A DNA stretch of 64,000 bases. Source: Photobacterium indicum. GTDB lineage: Bacteria > Pseudomonadota > Gammaproteobacteria > Enterobacterales > Vibrionaceae. The position numbers and the translations under genes were made by a program. A model generated the notes under the pieces. The model saw nothing but the letters and a program-made list of their open reading frames with translations, did no database searches and was not told the DNA's origin. The stretch lies in the NCBI RefSeq assembly GCF_003026215.1, contig NZ_PYOC01000005.1:62001-126000 (forward strand), read 5' to 3'. Positions 54,478 through 64,000 of this stretch are shown piece by piece; position 1 is the stretch's first letter; every line of letters starts with the position of its first letter.

Positions 54478-55563
54478 ATGAAAATGAAAATTTTAGCGGT
54501 AACTTTATTTTGTAGTACAGCTCTGCTGGGGTGCGTTGATGAAATTGAATATGAAGAAAAAATTGCTCGTGTTGAGGTATTCCAGTTACCAGAATCTAAG
54601 AACGAAGTAGGACGAGTCTTTAATGGTATTGCTAAAGCGCATGATCTGGCGGAGCTCTCTTTTCGTGTAGATGGAAAAATTGCAGAGATCCCTGTCTCGA
54701 AAGGGACACAGGTTAAAAAAGGCGACTTGTTAGCGGTTTTAGATAAGAGTGACTATGAAATTGCGCTCAATGATCGTCGAGCTAAAAAAGACCAGACTAA
54801 TAACCAGTATCGACGCGGCAAGTCAATGTTAAAGAAAAAGCTGATGTCGCAGGCTGAATTCGACAAGATGCGTGCTGAGTATTTGGTGGCCAAGGCAGAG
54901 TTCCGTATGGCAGAACTTACGCTGAAGTATACCGAGTTAAGGGCGCCGTTTGACGGCATAGTCGGTGATGTATTCCTCGATGCTTTTGAAAATATCCAGT
55001 CGGGTGTCTCTGTTCTGAGTATGCACAAAATGGATCTGATCGAAGTGGATGTACAAATACCCGATATGATCATTTCTGTTGCGATACGGGAAGAGGATAG
55101 AACAGATGATGATCTTTTTGATGTAACCTTTGAAGCTTATCCCGATATCACGTTTGAGGGTAGACCTTTGGAAGTGAGCATGATCAAGGATCCTGTAACT
55201 CACAGCTATATCGCCACTTTGGCGGTTGATTTCGATCCTGAGCATAAGGTGCTTGAAGGTATGCAAGCTAAAGTAAAGGTTGATTTAGAGAATATGACTT
55301 ACACCTATAGTCGTGGGTACCTGGTGCCAGTGAATGCTGTGATGATGCAAGATGGATTGCTGTTGGATAAGCAAATTTCTAATGTCTGGGTATATCAGAG
55401 TGATAGTCAGACAGTAGCGCTCCGAGAGGTCCGTTTAGGTATTCTTTCAGGCGATATGATAGAAATCACCGCGGGTTTGAAGGATGGAGAAGAGATCATA
55501 TCTGACGGAGCTTCACGTTTGACCGAAGGCCAAAAAGTTGAACAGATGAAGGGTGAACGATGA
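54478..55563 (+). CDS. RND efflux periplasmic adaptor lipoprotein (second)
   Basis: A 361-residue membrane fusion lipoprotein with lipobox LLGC (Cys at about residue 19). It shares the plan of the preceding adaptor: ELSFRVDGKIAEIPVSKGTQ (lipoyl half), hairpin, TELRAPFDGIVGDVFLD (second half), barrel and a membrane-proximal domain (VWVYQSDSQTVALREVRLG). It is clearly different in sequence from the first adaptor. Two adaptors with one pump recall TriABC of Pseudomonas, where both are needed. It overlaps the pump gene by 4 bases (ATGA). Confidence 0.92.
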   Translation: MKMKILAVTLFCSTALLGCVDEIEYEEKIARVEVFQLPESKNEVGRVFNGIAKAHDLAELSFRVDGKIAEIPVSKGTQVKKGDLLAVLDKSDYEIALNDRRAKKDQTNNQYRRGKSMLKKKLMSQAEFDKMRAEYLVAKAEFRMAELTLKYTELRAPFDGIVGDVFLDAFENIQSGVSVLSMHKMDLIEVDVQIPDMIISVAIREEDRTDDDLFDVTFEAYPDITFEGRPLEVSMIKDPVTHSYIATLAVDFDPEHKVLEGMQAKVKVDLENMTYTYSRGYLVPVNAVMMQDGLLLDKQISNVWVYQSDSQTVALREVRLGILSGDMIEITAGLKDGEEIISDGASRLTEGQKVEQMKGER

Positions 55564-58500
55564 ATATTGCAAGTTATTTTGTTAAAAACAGCATCATAAG
55601 TTGGATGTTTACTCTGATCCTGTTGATTGGCGGTGTAATGTCATTCTTCGGTTTAGGCCAACTGGAAGACCCCCCTTTTACTATTAAAGATGCCGTTGTC
55701 GTAACAGTTTACCCAGGAGCCACCGCTACAGAGGTAGAGGAAGAGGTCACTTATCCTATAGAGAAGGCAATTCAGGCTCTGTCTTATGTGGATGATATTG
55801 TCTCCATTAGCACCCCCGGCATGTCCCAAATTACAGTGACTATAAAAAATACTTATGGTCCAGATGAGCTACCTCAAATCTGGGATGAGCTGCGACGTAA
55901 AGTGGGAGACATGACAAGTCAATTGCCGCCTGGGGTTTATACGCCATTGGTTAATGATGACTTTGGTGATGTGTATGGCGTCATGATGATGGTTCGTGGC
56001 GATGATTATAGCTACCAAGATCTGTTAGATTATGTTGATTATGTGAAACGTGAATTGGAGTTGGTTCCGGGTGTCAGCAAAGTCACTCTGGAAGGACAGC
56101 AGCAAGAGCAAGTATTTATTGAAGTATCGTTAAGTAAACTGGCTTCGTTCCAAATCGATCTAACCCTTATTACCAATTTGCTTAACTCCCAGAATATGGT
56201 CGTCGACTCAGGCAATATTCGTATTGCCGGTGAAAACTTAAGTTTGCGTCCAACAGGTGCTTTTCAATCTGTCGAAGAGTTAGGTGATCTAATTATTCCT
56301 GGTACATCAAAAGATAAGCTCATTTATCTAAAAGATGTCGCGACGATCCACCGAGGATTTCAGGAAATACCCGATCACTTTGTTACTTTTGACCAGAGCC
56401 AAGCGATCAATATAGGTATCTCCTTCAGTCAGGGGGTTAATGTCGTCGAGATAGGTAAAGCAGTTAATGATAAATTAACAGATATTGATTTTGCCCGCCC
56501 CGCAGGTATGACTTCGGAGTTTATGTATAACCAGCCTGTGGAAGTTGATAACTCGGTTCGTGACTTTATTTTGAACCTAGTAGCAGCTGTTGTGATTGTT
56601 ATTATTGTGCTGCTGATATTCATGGGAGTAAAGAGCGGAATCCTGATTGGATTAATTCTCTTTTTGACTTGTTTAGGCACATTTATTTTGATGCTAATGG
56701 CGGAGATAGAGCTACAGCGAATATCTCTGGGTGCTCTCATTATTGCCTTGGGTATGCTAGTTGATAATGCCATCGTGGTTGTTGAAGGGATCCTGATGGG
56801 GCGTCAACGTGGTCAATCCACACTTGAGGCGGCTAAGTCCATTGTTGGTCAGGTGATGTGGCCGCTGTTGGGCGCAACAATTATTGCTATTACCGCTTTT
56901 GCGCCTATCGGTCTTTCGCCTGACTCTACAGGTGAATTTGCCGGCTCTTTGTTCTGGGTTCTGCTATTTTCATTGACCTTATCTTGGGTTACAGCAATTA
57001 CCTTAACCCCATTTTTTGCTCAACTCTTTTTTGGTAAAGAAGCGGTGGCGCAGAGCGGTGAAGAAGAAAGCGACCCATATAAAGGTGCATTCTTTGTCGG
57101 CTATAAAGCCTTGCTTGATGTGTGTATGCGATTCCGTTGGGTATCGGTAATAGCTGTTGTGGTCACTTTTGCCATCTCAATCATGGGTTTCGGTTACGTG
57201 AAACAGTCTTTTTTCCCACCTTCAACTACACCTATCTTTTTGGTAGATGTCTGGTTGCCAGAGGGGACAGATATTCGTGAAACTCGTGAAGCCATTGCAG
57301 GTATGGAGCAAATAGCAAGTAAACTGGATAATGTTGAATTTATATCATCCACCATCGGTAAAGGTTTTCAACGGTTTATGCTGACCTATGAACCACAAAA
57401 AAGTTATGCGGCCTTTGCTCAAATAGCAATACGAACATCAGACTTTGATATGCTTGATTCTGTAATGTCGACATATCGTAAACAAATCGAGGCTGAGTTC
57501 CCGCAAGCCCAGTTAAAGTTTAAGCGATTAGAGATAGGTCCATCAACAGACGCTAAAATTGAGGCAAGGATTCAAGGTTCCGATCCTGATGTACTGCGTG
57601 ATATTGCGACTGAAGTGATGGCAATATTTAATGCCACCCCAGGTACAGTGAACGTACGTCACGATTGGCGGGAAAGGACTAAATTTATTGAACCAAAGTT
57701 TAATGAAACTCAGGCTCGCCGCTTAGGCATCAATAAGGAAGATGTCGATCATACCCTGAATTATGCCTTTGCGGGGCTACAGACAGGGTTATATCGTGAA
57801 GGTACTAATCTTTTACCTATCGTTGCGCGTTTGCCAGATGAAGAGCGGGTCAATATCGAGTCTATCAATAGCCTGCTGATCTGGAGCCCGACATTATCGG
57901 TCTATGTTCCCATGCAGCAGGTAATAAATGGTTTTGATGTTAAATTTGAAGATCAAATTATTCAACGTCGCGATCGAAAACGTACTTTAACCATATTTGC
58001 CGATGCTGATTTTGAGTATGACATTTTACCAGCCGAGTTATTTAACAAGGTTCGCCCTCAGATAGAAGCTATAAAACTACCACCAGGTTATGAGCTAGAA
58101 TGGGGAGGTGAATATGAATCGTCTGGTGATGCAAGTGCCGCGCTGTTTGCTTCATTGCCAATGGGGTTTATGGTGATGTTCCTTATTACCGTATTCTTGT
58201 TTAACTCGATACGAAAGCCTTTGGTTATTTGGTGCTGTGTACCTCTAGCCATGATAGGTATCACTATGGGTCTGCTGGTAATGGGAACGCCATTTGGTTT
58301 TATGGCATTGCTTGCGATGCTAAGTCTGTCTGGTATGTTGCTCAAAAATGGTATCGTCTTACTTGATCAGATTAATCTTGATATTTCAGAAGGAAAGGAA
58401 CCGTTTAAGGCCGTATTTGAATCAACGGTAAGCCGTGTACGTCCTGTCTGTATGGCGGCGATAACGACGATTTTAGGTATGTTGCCACTGGTTACAGATG

Positions 58501-58631
58501 CTTTCTTCGAGTCGATGGCTGCGGTAATCATGTTTGGTTTAGGTGTTGCAACTATTCTGACCCTGCTCATCGTGCCCGTGCTCTATACGATCTTCTTTAG
58601 TATTAAGTACCGTAGTTACAAAGAGTTCTAA
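55560..58631 (+). CDS. RND-family multidrug efflux pump
   Basis: A 1,023-residue proton-driven inner-membrane pump with twelve helices and two large periplasmic loops. The N-terminus, FVKNSIISWMFTLILLIGGV, and VTVYPGATATEVEEEVTYPI are typical of the AcrB/HAE family. The proton-relay aspartate pattern is present in ALGMLVDNAIVVVEG (about residues 390-404). The second half contains SGDASAALFASLPMGFMVMFL and LSLSGMLLKNGIVLLDQI. Substrates cannot be read from sequence. No outer-membrane channel is encoded, so a shared TolC is likely used. Confidence 0.95.
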   Translation: MNIASYFVKNSIISWMFTLILLIGGVMSFFGLGQLEDPPFTIKDAVVVTVYPGATATEVEEEVTYPIEKAIQALSYVDDIVSISTPGMSQITVTIKNTYGPDELPQIWDELRRKVGDMTSQLPPGVYTPLVNDDFGDVYGVMMMVRGDDYSYQDLLDYVDYVKRELELVPGVSKVTLEGQQQEQVFIEVSLSKLASFQIDLTLITNLLNSQNMVVDSGNIRIAGENLSLRPTGAFQSVEELGDLIIPGTSKDKLIYLKDVATIHRGFQEIPDHFVTFDQSQAINIGISFSQGVNVVEIGKAVNDKLTDIDFARPAGMTSEFMYNQPVEVDNSVRDFILNLVAAVVIVIIVLLIFMGVKSGILIGLILFLTCLGTFILMLMAEIELQRISLGALIIALGMLVDNAIVVVEGILMGRQRGQSTLEAAKSIVGQVMWPLLGATIIAITAFAPIGLSPDSTGEFAGSLFWVLLFSLTLSWVTAITLTPFFAQLFFGKEAVAQSGEEESDPYKGAFFVGYKALLDVCMRFRWVSVIAVVVTFAISIMGFGYVKQSFFPPSTTPIFLVDVWLPEGTDIRETREAIAGMEQIASKLDNVEFISSTIGKGFQRFMLTYEPQKSYAAFAQIAIRTSDFDMLDSVMSTYRKQIEAEFPQAQLKFKRLEIGPSTDAKIEARIQGSDPDVLRDIATEVMAIFNATPGTVNVRHDWRERTKFIEPKFNETQARRLGINKEDVDHTLNYAFAGLQTGLYREGTNLLPIVARLPDEERVNIESINSLLIWSPTLSVYVPMQQVINGFDVKFEDQIIQRRDRKRTLTIFADADFEYDILPAELFNKVRPQIEAIKLPPGYELEWGGEYESSGDASAALFASLPMGFMVMFLITVFLFNSIRKPLVIWCCVPLAMIGITMGLLVMGTPFGFMALLAMLSLSGMLLKNGIVLLDQINLDISEGKEPFKAVFESTVSRVRPVCMAAITTILGMLPLVTDAFFESMAAVIMFGLGVATILTLLIVPVLYTIFFSIKYRSYKEF

Positions 58632-58651
58632 TTCTGACTTGTTGCTAGATA

Positions 58652-58687
58652 CAAATCCCTGAACGCATCTGATGCTTCGGGGATTTT
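58652..58687. terminator. Terminator between RND pump and antiporter genes
   Basis: AAATCCC...GCATC pairs with GATGC...GGGGATTT across a short loop, then TTTTA. It lies between convergent genes. Confidence 0.75.
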
Positions 58688-58704
58688 TATATTTTGCCTC
58701 AAAG

Positions 58705-59886
58705 TTAATCTTGCCGTAGATTTTTGATCATCGAAATTGGGGTAGGGTAATATTTAACAACCCAATAGGTTGAAATTACAAACGTACTCAGTGTTGCGGC
58801 TTGTATAAACATTATTCCTTCTTGTGAAACGAGTTCAGCAGTCATGGCGGAATAAGCCAATAATAATGAAAATTCGCTGGCTTGGCTCAATCGAGCGCTT
58901 AGTTCTTTATTCATGCTAGGTTTTTCTTTTGCGACGAGCAGGGCGAATCGAAATCCCCATGCTTTAATTACTATTAACATTCCGCCAAATAAACATCCCC
59001 ATAACGTGTAGATATTAGCCGTGGTTAAGTTCATACGCGCACCAATGGAAAAGAAAAATAGAATCAGAAAAAACTCACGAAGAGGTTTTAAGTGAATAGA
59101 AATAGCTTGAGACACCCGGCTTACAGCAATAGATAACCCTGCAATGAATGCCCCGCTTTCATAAGATAACCCAACTTGATGCCCCGTTTCAGCCCACAGT
59201 AAACACCACGCGAGTGTAGTTACAAAACTGTATTCTTGGATAAAATCAAATCGGCTAAATAAGGGTAGAACAACATATCTCACTCCTAAATAAGCGCAAA
59301 TACACATCAGACTAAATTTTAGTAAGAGCATGCTAAATGCGAGCATCATGCCGTTGTTGCTATCAACATTGAGGAATAAAATAACCGTGATGGCGAGAAT
59401 ATCTTGTACTAGCAAGATACTGGTCATGATCTCCCCCATTCGTTTGTGATGCAGCGTTGTGGTCGGAATTAATTTTAATCCAATAACCGTGCTGGAAAAC
59501 ATGAGGGCAGCTGCAGCAACGAGTGCATCATGAAGAGCGAGCTGAATAGCTAAACCAAAACCCAAAGTACATAAAAAGAAAAAACTACACGTGCCTAATG
59601 TCACCATGGCACTTTCTTTAAATAGGCGAATTAACTTTCTGGGTTGAAGATTAAGTCCGAGTAAGAAAAGCAGCAAAATGACGCCAAGGTGTCCGATTTG
59701 ACTCACATTTTCAGCATTGTGAATCCACTCAAGCCCATGAGGTCCAATTAGCATACCCGCGGCAATATAAGCTAGAATAATCGGCTGTCGGGCGTAGAGA
59801 AATGCAGTGCCTAATATCGCAGTACTTATTACTATGGCACATAATTCAAAGATGATTGTATCGAGATTGATCTGCATATCCCTCAT
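58705..59886 (-). CDS. Kef/CPA2-type cation:proton antiporter
   Basis: A 393-residue inner-membrane protein with about twelve helices, the sodium/hydrogen-exchanger fold. AYIAAGMLIGPHGLEWI (about residues 39-55), VILLLFLLGLNLQPRKL and FSSTVIGLKLIPTT are CPA2 landmarks; LLVQDILAI gives the family's conserved aspartate in the transport site. The C-terminal TrkA-N/RCK regulatory domain of KefB and KefC is absent. The ion (potassium or sodium) is not determinable. The start may be ATG 59877. Single gene between speB and the RND terminator. Confidence 0.88.
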   Translation of the reverse strand: MRDMQINLDTIIFELCAIVISTAILGTAFLYARQPIILAYIAAGMLIGPHGLEWIHNAENVSQIGHLGVILLLFLLGLNLQPRKLIRLFKESAMVTLGTCSFFFLCTLGFGLAIQLALHDALVAAAALMFSSTVIGLKLIPTTTLHHKRMGEIMTSILLVQDILAITVILFLNVDSNNGMMLAFSMLLLKFSLMCICAYLGVRYVVLPLFSRFDFIQEYSFVTTLAWCLLWAETGHQVGLSYESGAFIAGLSIAVSRVSQAISIHLKPLREFFLILFFFSIGARMNLTTANIYTLWGCLFGGMLIVIKAWGFRFALLVAKEKPSMNKELSARLSQASEFSLLLAYSAMTAELVSQEGIMFIQAATLSTFVISTYWVVKYYPTPISMIKNLRQD

Positions 59887-59969
59887 ATCCGTGAAATCGG
59901 ACTCCTTAAAGGATAATACTGATCGAGCTAATTAGCAGGGAAGTGGTGACTTCCCCGCAGAAGTGATTG

Positions 59970-60893
59970 TTAGTTCTTGGTTTGATTACTTGCCCAAAGG
60001 TGCAATAAATCAGTAGCAATGGTTGCCGCAGCAAGCGCGGTTATTTCTGCGTGATCATAGGCTGGCGCTACTTCCACCACATCCATTCCGATTAAATTAA
60101 TACCGACAAGACCTCTTAGTATCTTCAGTACTTTATCAGTACTTAATCCGCCACATACTGGTGTACCAGTACCCGGAGCGTAAGCGGGATCTAAACAGTC
60201 AATATCAAAGGTAAGGTAAACAGGGCGTGTACCGACTGTTTCTTTGATTTGCTGAATAATGGATTCTACCGTGCGGTCATTAGCACTGGCAGCATCAATA
60301 ACATTAAAACCCAGTGTATGGCTGTGTTCAGTTCGAATACCGATTTGAACAGAGTGTGTAGGATCGATTAACCCTTCATTCGGTGCATGGTAAAACATTG
60401 TACCGTGATCATACTTGCTGCCCATATCGTAAGTATCGGTATGGGCATCAAAATGGATTAATGCCATTTCACCGTATTTTTTTGCATGTGCGCGTAATAA
60501 AGGCAAAGTAACGAAGTGATCGCCACCAAAACTCAGTAAGCTTTTCCCTTGCTGGATTAAGCTATCGGCATGTGCTTCAAGCCGTTCACTCATTTGAGCT
60601 GGGTCACCACAATCAAAAACTAAATCACCACAATCTTCAATTTTAATGGCTTTGTTTAAATTGAATGTCCACGGCCAGCGCTTTCCTTCCCATGCCAGAT
60701 TGACAGAGGCTTGACGAATCGCCCCTGGGCCCATTCGGCTACCTGAGCGTCCTGTTGTAGCAAGGTCGAAAGGCACTCCTGTAATGATCACATCAGCATC
60801 AGATTGCTGTGGTGTAAAATTTAGTGGCTGCCGTAAGAACCCAAAAGCATTGGAATATAATGAGTAGTCGGCATAATTAGCAATTGTTGCCAT
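59970..60893 (-). CDS. speB: Agmatinase
   Basis: A 307-residue manganese enzyme hydrolysing agmatine to putrescine and urea. The metal-binding motifs of the ureohydrolase family are intact: GGDHFVTL (about residues 122-129), the [10 protein letters not shown] motif (about 148-157), and [18 protein letters not shown] (about 228-245). The length matches E. coli SpeB (306). GGAGACAACG lies before the ATG. It is downstream of speA on the same strand, separated by a 166-bp repeat, so the two genes make the arginine-to-putrescine route. Confidence 0.96.
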   Translation of the reverse strand: MATIANYADYSLYSNAFGFLRQPLNFTPQQSDADVIITGVPFDLATTGRSGSRMGPGAIRQASVNLAWEGKRWPWTFNLNKAIKIEDCGDLVFDCGDPAQMSERLEAHADSLIQQGKSLLSFGGDHFVTLPLLRAHAKKYGEMALIHFDAHTDTYDMGSKYDHGTMFYHAPNEGLIDPTHSVQIGIRTEHSHTLGFNVIDAASANDRTVESIIQQIKETVGTRPVYLTFDIDCLDPAYAPGTGTPVCGGLSTDKVLKILRGLVGINLIGMDVVEVAPAYDHAEITALAAATIATDLLHLWASNQTKN

Positions 60894-60933
60894 CGTTGTC
60901 TCCAGGCAATGCCGAGATAGCCAGCCGATATTA

Positions 60934-61099
60934 TAATACCAACCTAAATAAGTATCTGATCATTATTGCTGGTTAAAATCGATAATAACTACGTTAGAAA
61001 TTTTATAATTAGAACGACTAGTTATTTCAATTTCTGCCTTGTTCTTACCGATTTTCCCTACGCAAATTTATGACCATTTACTTATCCAGATTGGTATAA
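60934..61099. repeat. 166-bp MITE-like palindromic repeat, family A
   Basis: Starts TAATACCAACCTAAATAAG and ends with the partial complement TTTACTTATCCAGATTGGTA. The ends match the 52-bp copy at 5441-5492. The interior (AGAACGACTAGTTATTTC and CTGCCTTGTTCTTACC) shares AGAACGACTAG with the family B MITE at 49778-50047. It lies between speA and speB. Confidence 0.7.
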
Positions 61100-61154
61100 C
61101 GACTGACTATCTCAGTGTTAAAGCATGATATTAAAATACGATATTGAGTAACGA

Positions 61155-63077
61155 CTATTTGTTGTTACGCATATCTTCTAAGTAGGTATATCCGTTTAGC
61201 CCTTCAGCCAATTCACCAAGGATATCTGCGTGCTCAGATTCAGGCAGGTTCGCCTTTGCCATTAGTTCATACTGACGTAAGAATTCACGAGCATCTAAAT
61301 GTACATAGCGTAATACATCACCGACTGAATCACCGCGTTCAATGTGTTCGATTTCGTAGTGACCAGCGCCATCACATCGTACAACTGCTGTATCAGTGTC
61401 ACCAAATAAATTATGCATATCGCCTAGAATTTCTTGATATGCACCGACTAAAAAGAACCCGACACGATAGGGATTTTCATCATCCCATTTTGGTACGGCT
61501 AACGTACTTTCAATGCCTTGGCCTTCAACATATTGATCGATAGCACCATCAGAATCACAGGTGATATCTAAAATAACTGCGCGACTTTCAGGTGCTTTAT
61601 CCAATTGCGATAAAGGTAATACAGGGAAAACCTGATCGATTCCCCAAGCATCAGGTAATGATTGAAAAAGCGAAAAATTCACAAATAATTTATCGGCTAA
61701 GCGTTCATGTAATTCATCTAATAAAGGACGATGTGCACGGTTCTTGGCTGATAATAGTTTTTCTAATTGATAGCACAGGCGTAAGCTTACTCGCTCTGCC
61801 CAAGCGCGATCGATGAAGTTAATTAACCCCATGCTGAAAGATGCATGCACTTCAGATAAATCACTTTGGCTATCGTGGAAAATTTCCACTAACGAGCGGT
61901 GACTTGTCGATTCTGACAGCTCTTTCCAAGAGCGCCACATGTTATGCAAAATCTGTGGTGCGTCGTCGGCAGGTGCAGAGATATCTTCCGCTTTATACCC
62001 TTCAACACCAATCACATCGGTAATTAGTACCGCATGATGGGCTGTTAAGTTTCGTCCCGATTCTGAAATAATTCGCGGCATCGCAATATCGTATTCGATA
62101 CAAACATCGCCTAAGGTGTAAACCACATTATTAGCATATTCACTCAGGCTGTAATTCATCGAGCAGCTGCTTTGGCTACGTGTACCCTCGTAGTCAATTG
62201 CTAAACCACCGCCTACATCGACCGTTGTAATACCCACACCCATTTTTTTGAGCTCGGCATAGATACGACCTGCTTCACCAACGCCATTTCTTACGTCACG
62301 AATGTTGGCAAGCTGAGAGCCAAGGTGGAAGTGCAATAATTGCAGGCACCCTAACATATCGCGTTCACGTAATAAGTCGATTACGGTTAAGACTTGTGAA
62401 GCACATAAGCCGAATTTAGACTTTTCACCGCCACTTGATTGCCACTTTCCTTTACCTTGTGATGCTAAACGCGCACGCAAGCCTAAACGAGGAGTAACAC
62501 CCAATTGTTTCGCTTCTTCTAGAATAATGTTTAGTTCAGACATTTTTTCAAGCACGATATACACTTCGTGCCCAAGCTTTTCACCAATAAGCGCAAGACG
62601 AATATATTCGCGGTCTTTATAGCCATTACAAACAATCACAGAACTGGCTTCTTGTGCCATGGCTAATACGGCCATTAGTTCTGGCTTACTGCCTGCTTCC
62701 AAGCCCAGTTGGCGTTGCTGTTTGGCGTATTGGCTTTTTAGTATTTCACTAACAACGGCTTGCTGCTGATTTACTTTAATCGGATAAACAGCAAGATAAC
62801 TATTTTGATAATCATAAGATTCGATCGACTGGTTGAATGCGCTGCAAAGGCTGTCTACGCGATTTTGCAGAATATCAGGGAATCGAACCAGTACAGGTAA
62901 TGAAGCACCTGCTGCAATTAATTCATCTGCTAATTTAGATAGATCAATAGCATTCGTTGGGTCATTTTTATCAGGGCAAGCTACAACAGAACCTTGCGCA
63001 TTAATATCGAAGTAACCTTGGCTCCAGTAAGGCGTGTTATACATTTCACGCGCATCATGAATTGACCAATTACTCAT
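61155..63077 (-). CDS. speA: Biosynthetic arginine decarboxylase
   Basis: A 640-residue PLP enzyme converting arginine to agmatine, the first step towards putrescine. The N-terminal barrel has the PLP lysine in [14 protein letters not shown] (about residues 97-110), the phosphate-binding glycines in [18 protein letters not shown] and [16 protein letters not shown]. The sheet domain near the C-terminus contains [20 protein letters not shown], with the active-site CDSD. Length is close to E. coli SpeA (658). ATG 63077 is chosen over GTG 63083. Probably transcribed with or just before speB. Confidence 0.96.
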   Translation of the reverse strand: MSNWSIHDAREMYNTPYWSQGYFDINAQGSVVACPDKNDPTNAIDLSKLADELIAAGASLPVLVRFPDILQNRVDSLCSAFNQSIESYDYQNSYLAVYPIKVNQQQAVVSEILKSQYAKQQRQLGLEAGSKPELMAVLAMAQEASSVIVCNGYKDREYIRLALIGEKLGHEVYIVLEKMSELNIILEEAKQLGVTPRLGLRARLASQGKGKWQSSGGEKSKFGLCASQVLTVIDLLRERDMLGCLQLLHFHLGSQLANIRDVRNGVGEAGRIYAELKKMGVGITTVDVGGGLAIDYEGTRSQSSCSMNYSLSEYANNVVYTLGDVCIEYDIAMPRIISESGRNLTAHHAVLITDVIGVEGYKAEDISAPADDAPQILHNMWRSWKELSESTSHRSLVEIFHDSQSDLSEVHASFSMGLINFIDRAWAERVSLRLCYQLEKLLSAKNRAHRPLLDELHERLADKLFVNFSLFQSLPDAWGIDQVFPVLPLSQLDKAPESRAVILDITCDSDGAIDQYVEGQGIESTLAVPKWDDENPYRVGFFLVGAYQEILGDMHNLFGDTDTAVVRCDGAGHYEIEHIERGDSVGDVLRYVHLDAREFLRQYELMAKANLPESEHADILGELAEGLNGYTYLEDMRNNK

Positions 63078-63083
63078 TCTCAC

Positions 63084-63504
63084 ATCACTCTTTTGATGAT
63101 AACGACGATTACTGTGGGGTCACAGCAAATAGGCCAAGGCGTTGAAAATACATTCAACTTCGTCAATCTGTTTAGAGCAGACACCGTTTTGTGCAGCATA
63201 AATGATTAGCTGACAACCTTGGTAATACACGGATTTAAAAGAAAGATCGTAGATGTGTAGCTCGCTGGGCAGTATTAGCGACGGTATTCCTAGTGTTATT
63301 TATCGAAATATAAGCACGTAAAGGTTTTATGTCTGATAACGTACTTAGTAAGTGTTGGGTGGATTAAACAATTGATGAATCACCTTTGCAAATAAAAAAG
63401 TTTTATCGTTAAGTGAAGTATTTCTTGTTGGAAAGATAATGGTGAAAGTGATAGTTAGTATTTTAATCACTTTCATATGCTACTTGTGCCTGTTACGTTT
63501 CTTT
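63084..63504. other. Spacer upstream of speA
   Basis: About 420 bases between the LysR gene and speA. A minus-strand open frame at 63120-63299 without a standard start codon is listed separately. The speA promoter should be here. Confidence 0.4.
63120..63299 (-). other. Possible small gene with non-standard start upstream of speA
   Basis: An open frame of 59 codons ends 43 bp before the speA start. The peptide looks protein-like (LPSELHIYDLSFKSVYYQGC, then QLIIYAAQNGVCSKQIDEVE) but no ATG, GTG or TTG is available; an AGGA near 63290 precedes CTA and ATA codons. It could use a rare start, be a decayed gene, or be chance. Confidence 0.3.
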
Positions 63505-64000
63505 TTATGCATTAGAGGAATTAATTTGCTGTCTTAACCATGCTTTAAAGCATTCAATGGCAGGTGAGTAATGGTGCTGTATTAAGTAATAACCCGCTTT
63601 GGCATCCAAAGGCTCGAAAGGTGAAACTAGGCTGCCTTTCGAAAAGTCTTCTTCTACAAGTGCACAGCGAGCTAAAGCAACCCCTAACCCTGCTGCTGCG
63701 GCAGCCATCGCCATGTCGGTACGATTAAAATAATGCCCATGCTGAAGACCGATATCTACGTTGAGTGGTGTTAATCCATTTTCTTTAAACCAAAAACGCC
63801 ATTCATCATCTTTAGTGGCATGTTGCCATGGCATTGCATCGTGAAGTAATCTGACCTTCTCCCAGATGTTTTGACTTGTATCTTGTGGGTTATTCCAGTC
63901 AAACTTTTTCATGTAATCAGGGCTCATCACGGGGAGGAGTTTTTCTGCCATTAATAACGATACCTGGCTTTTATTACGTGTCGGTAGATAGGGGGTTTGC
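63505..64000 (-). CDS. LysR-family transcriptional regulator (5' end beyond window)
   Basis: The frame is open from the right edge, so the N-terminal helix-turn-helix is outside the window; 164 C-terminal codons are present. This is the LysR effector-binding domain of the GcvA type: MAEKLLPVMSPDYMKKFD, then a loop with WRFWFKENGLTPLNVDIGLQ, DMAMAAAAAGLGVALARCAL, and the C-terminal AIECFKAWLRQQI. The internal ATG at 63951 is not the start, since coding sequence (PTRNKSQVSLL) continues upstream. Target genes are unknown. Confidence 0.88.
   Translation of the reverse strand, partial: QTPYLPTRNKSQVSLLMAEKLLPVMSPDYMKKFDWNNPQDTSQNIWEKVRLLHDAMPWQHATKDDEWRFWFKENGLTPLNVDIGLQHGHYFNRTDMAMAAAAAGLGVALARCALVEEDFSKGSLVSPFEPLDAKAGYYLIQHHYSPAIECFKAWLRQQINSSNA

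Overview
The window reads as a stretch of a marine gammaproteobacterium of the Vibrionaceae, most likely Photobacterium or a close relative. This is inferred from the gene set (a betI-betB-betA-choXWV cluster, a speB/speA pair, guaC, trxC, rhlE), from the AT-rich spacers, and from two families of small palindromic repeats of the kind common in that family. No replication origin, rRNA or CRISPR array was seen. There is one tRNA gene, tRNA-Ser(UGA).

Layout. 0-9.9 kb: a partial DUF3429 gene, a cupin protein, a GNAT acetyltransferase, a lipoprotein, a protein made of three fused RidA domains, thioredoxin 2, an SgrR-like regulator with a small coupled upstream gene, tRNA-Ser and an RhlE-type helicase. 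10-26 kb: a type I secretion locus. A six-gene minus-strand cluster encodes an Hpt protein, an HlyD-type adaptor, a histidine-kinase-like protein with a receiver domain, a TolC-type outer-membrane protein and two different ABC half-transporters. It diverges from a gene for a roughly 1,800-residue, very acidic cadherin-repeat surface protein, which is followed by a membrane-anchored coiled-coil protein and a VanZ-like protein. 26-31 kb: a chemoreceptor, a secreted protein of unknown function and a subtilisin-family protease. 31-40.3 kb: choline-to-betaine genes with a choline ABC importer, then a choline/carnitine acyltransferase-family enzyme. 41-44.3 kb: a DcuC-type transporter and guaC. 44.3-48 kb: an accessory patch that begins with what looks like the right end of a Tn7-like (type I-F3 CAST) transposon 20 bp after guaC. 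It carries a secreted alpha/beta hydrolase, a GC-richer BCCT transporter with an overlapping 30-codon membrane microprotein, and IS3 debris. 48-58.7 kb: a universal stress protein, a periplasmic protein, a MITE, an AraC regulator, a DUF3302/HlyD pair and an RND efflux operon with two adaptors. 58.7-64 kb: a CPA2 antiporter, speB, speA and a partial LysR regulator.

How the genes work together. The bet/cho cluster takes up choline and oxidises it to glycine betaine, and the BCCT carrier may supply the same kind of solute. speA and speB convert arginine to agmatine and then putrescine. The secretion cluster has a full envelope-spanning set (inner-membrane ABC pair, adaptor, outer-membrane channel) and one obvious client, the divergent giant protein.

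The most unusual content is the secretion locus. Both ABC nucleotide-binding domains keep Walker A but have lost the Q-loop glutamine, the canonical LSGGQ signature and the switch histidine. The kinase-like protein has tyrosine where the phosphorylatable histidine of the H-box should be, yet it keeps a normal receiver domain and sits beside an intact Hpt protein. The second point of note is the CAST-type transposon end at guaC. All functional statements come from reading motifs and context; no database search was run.
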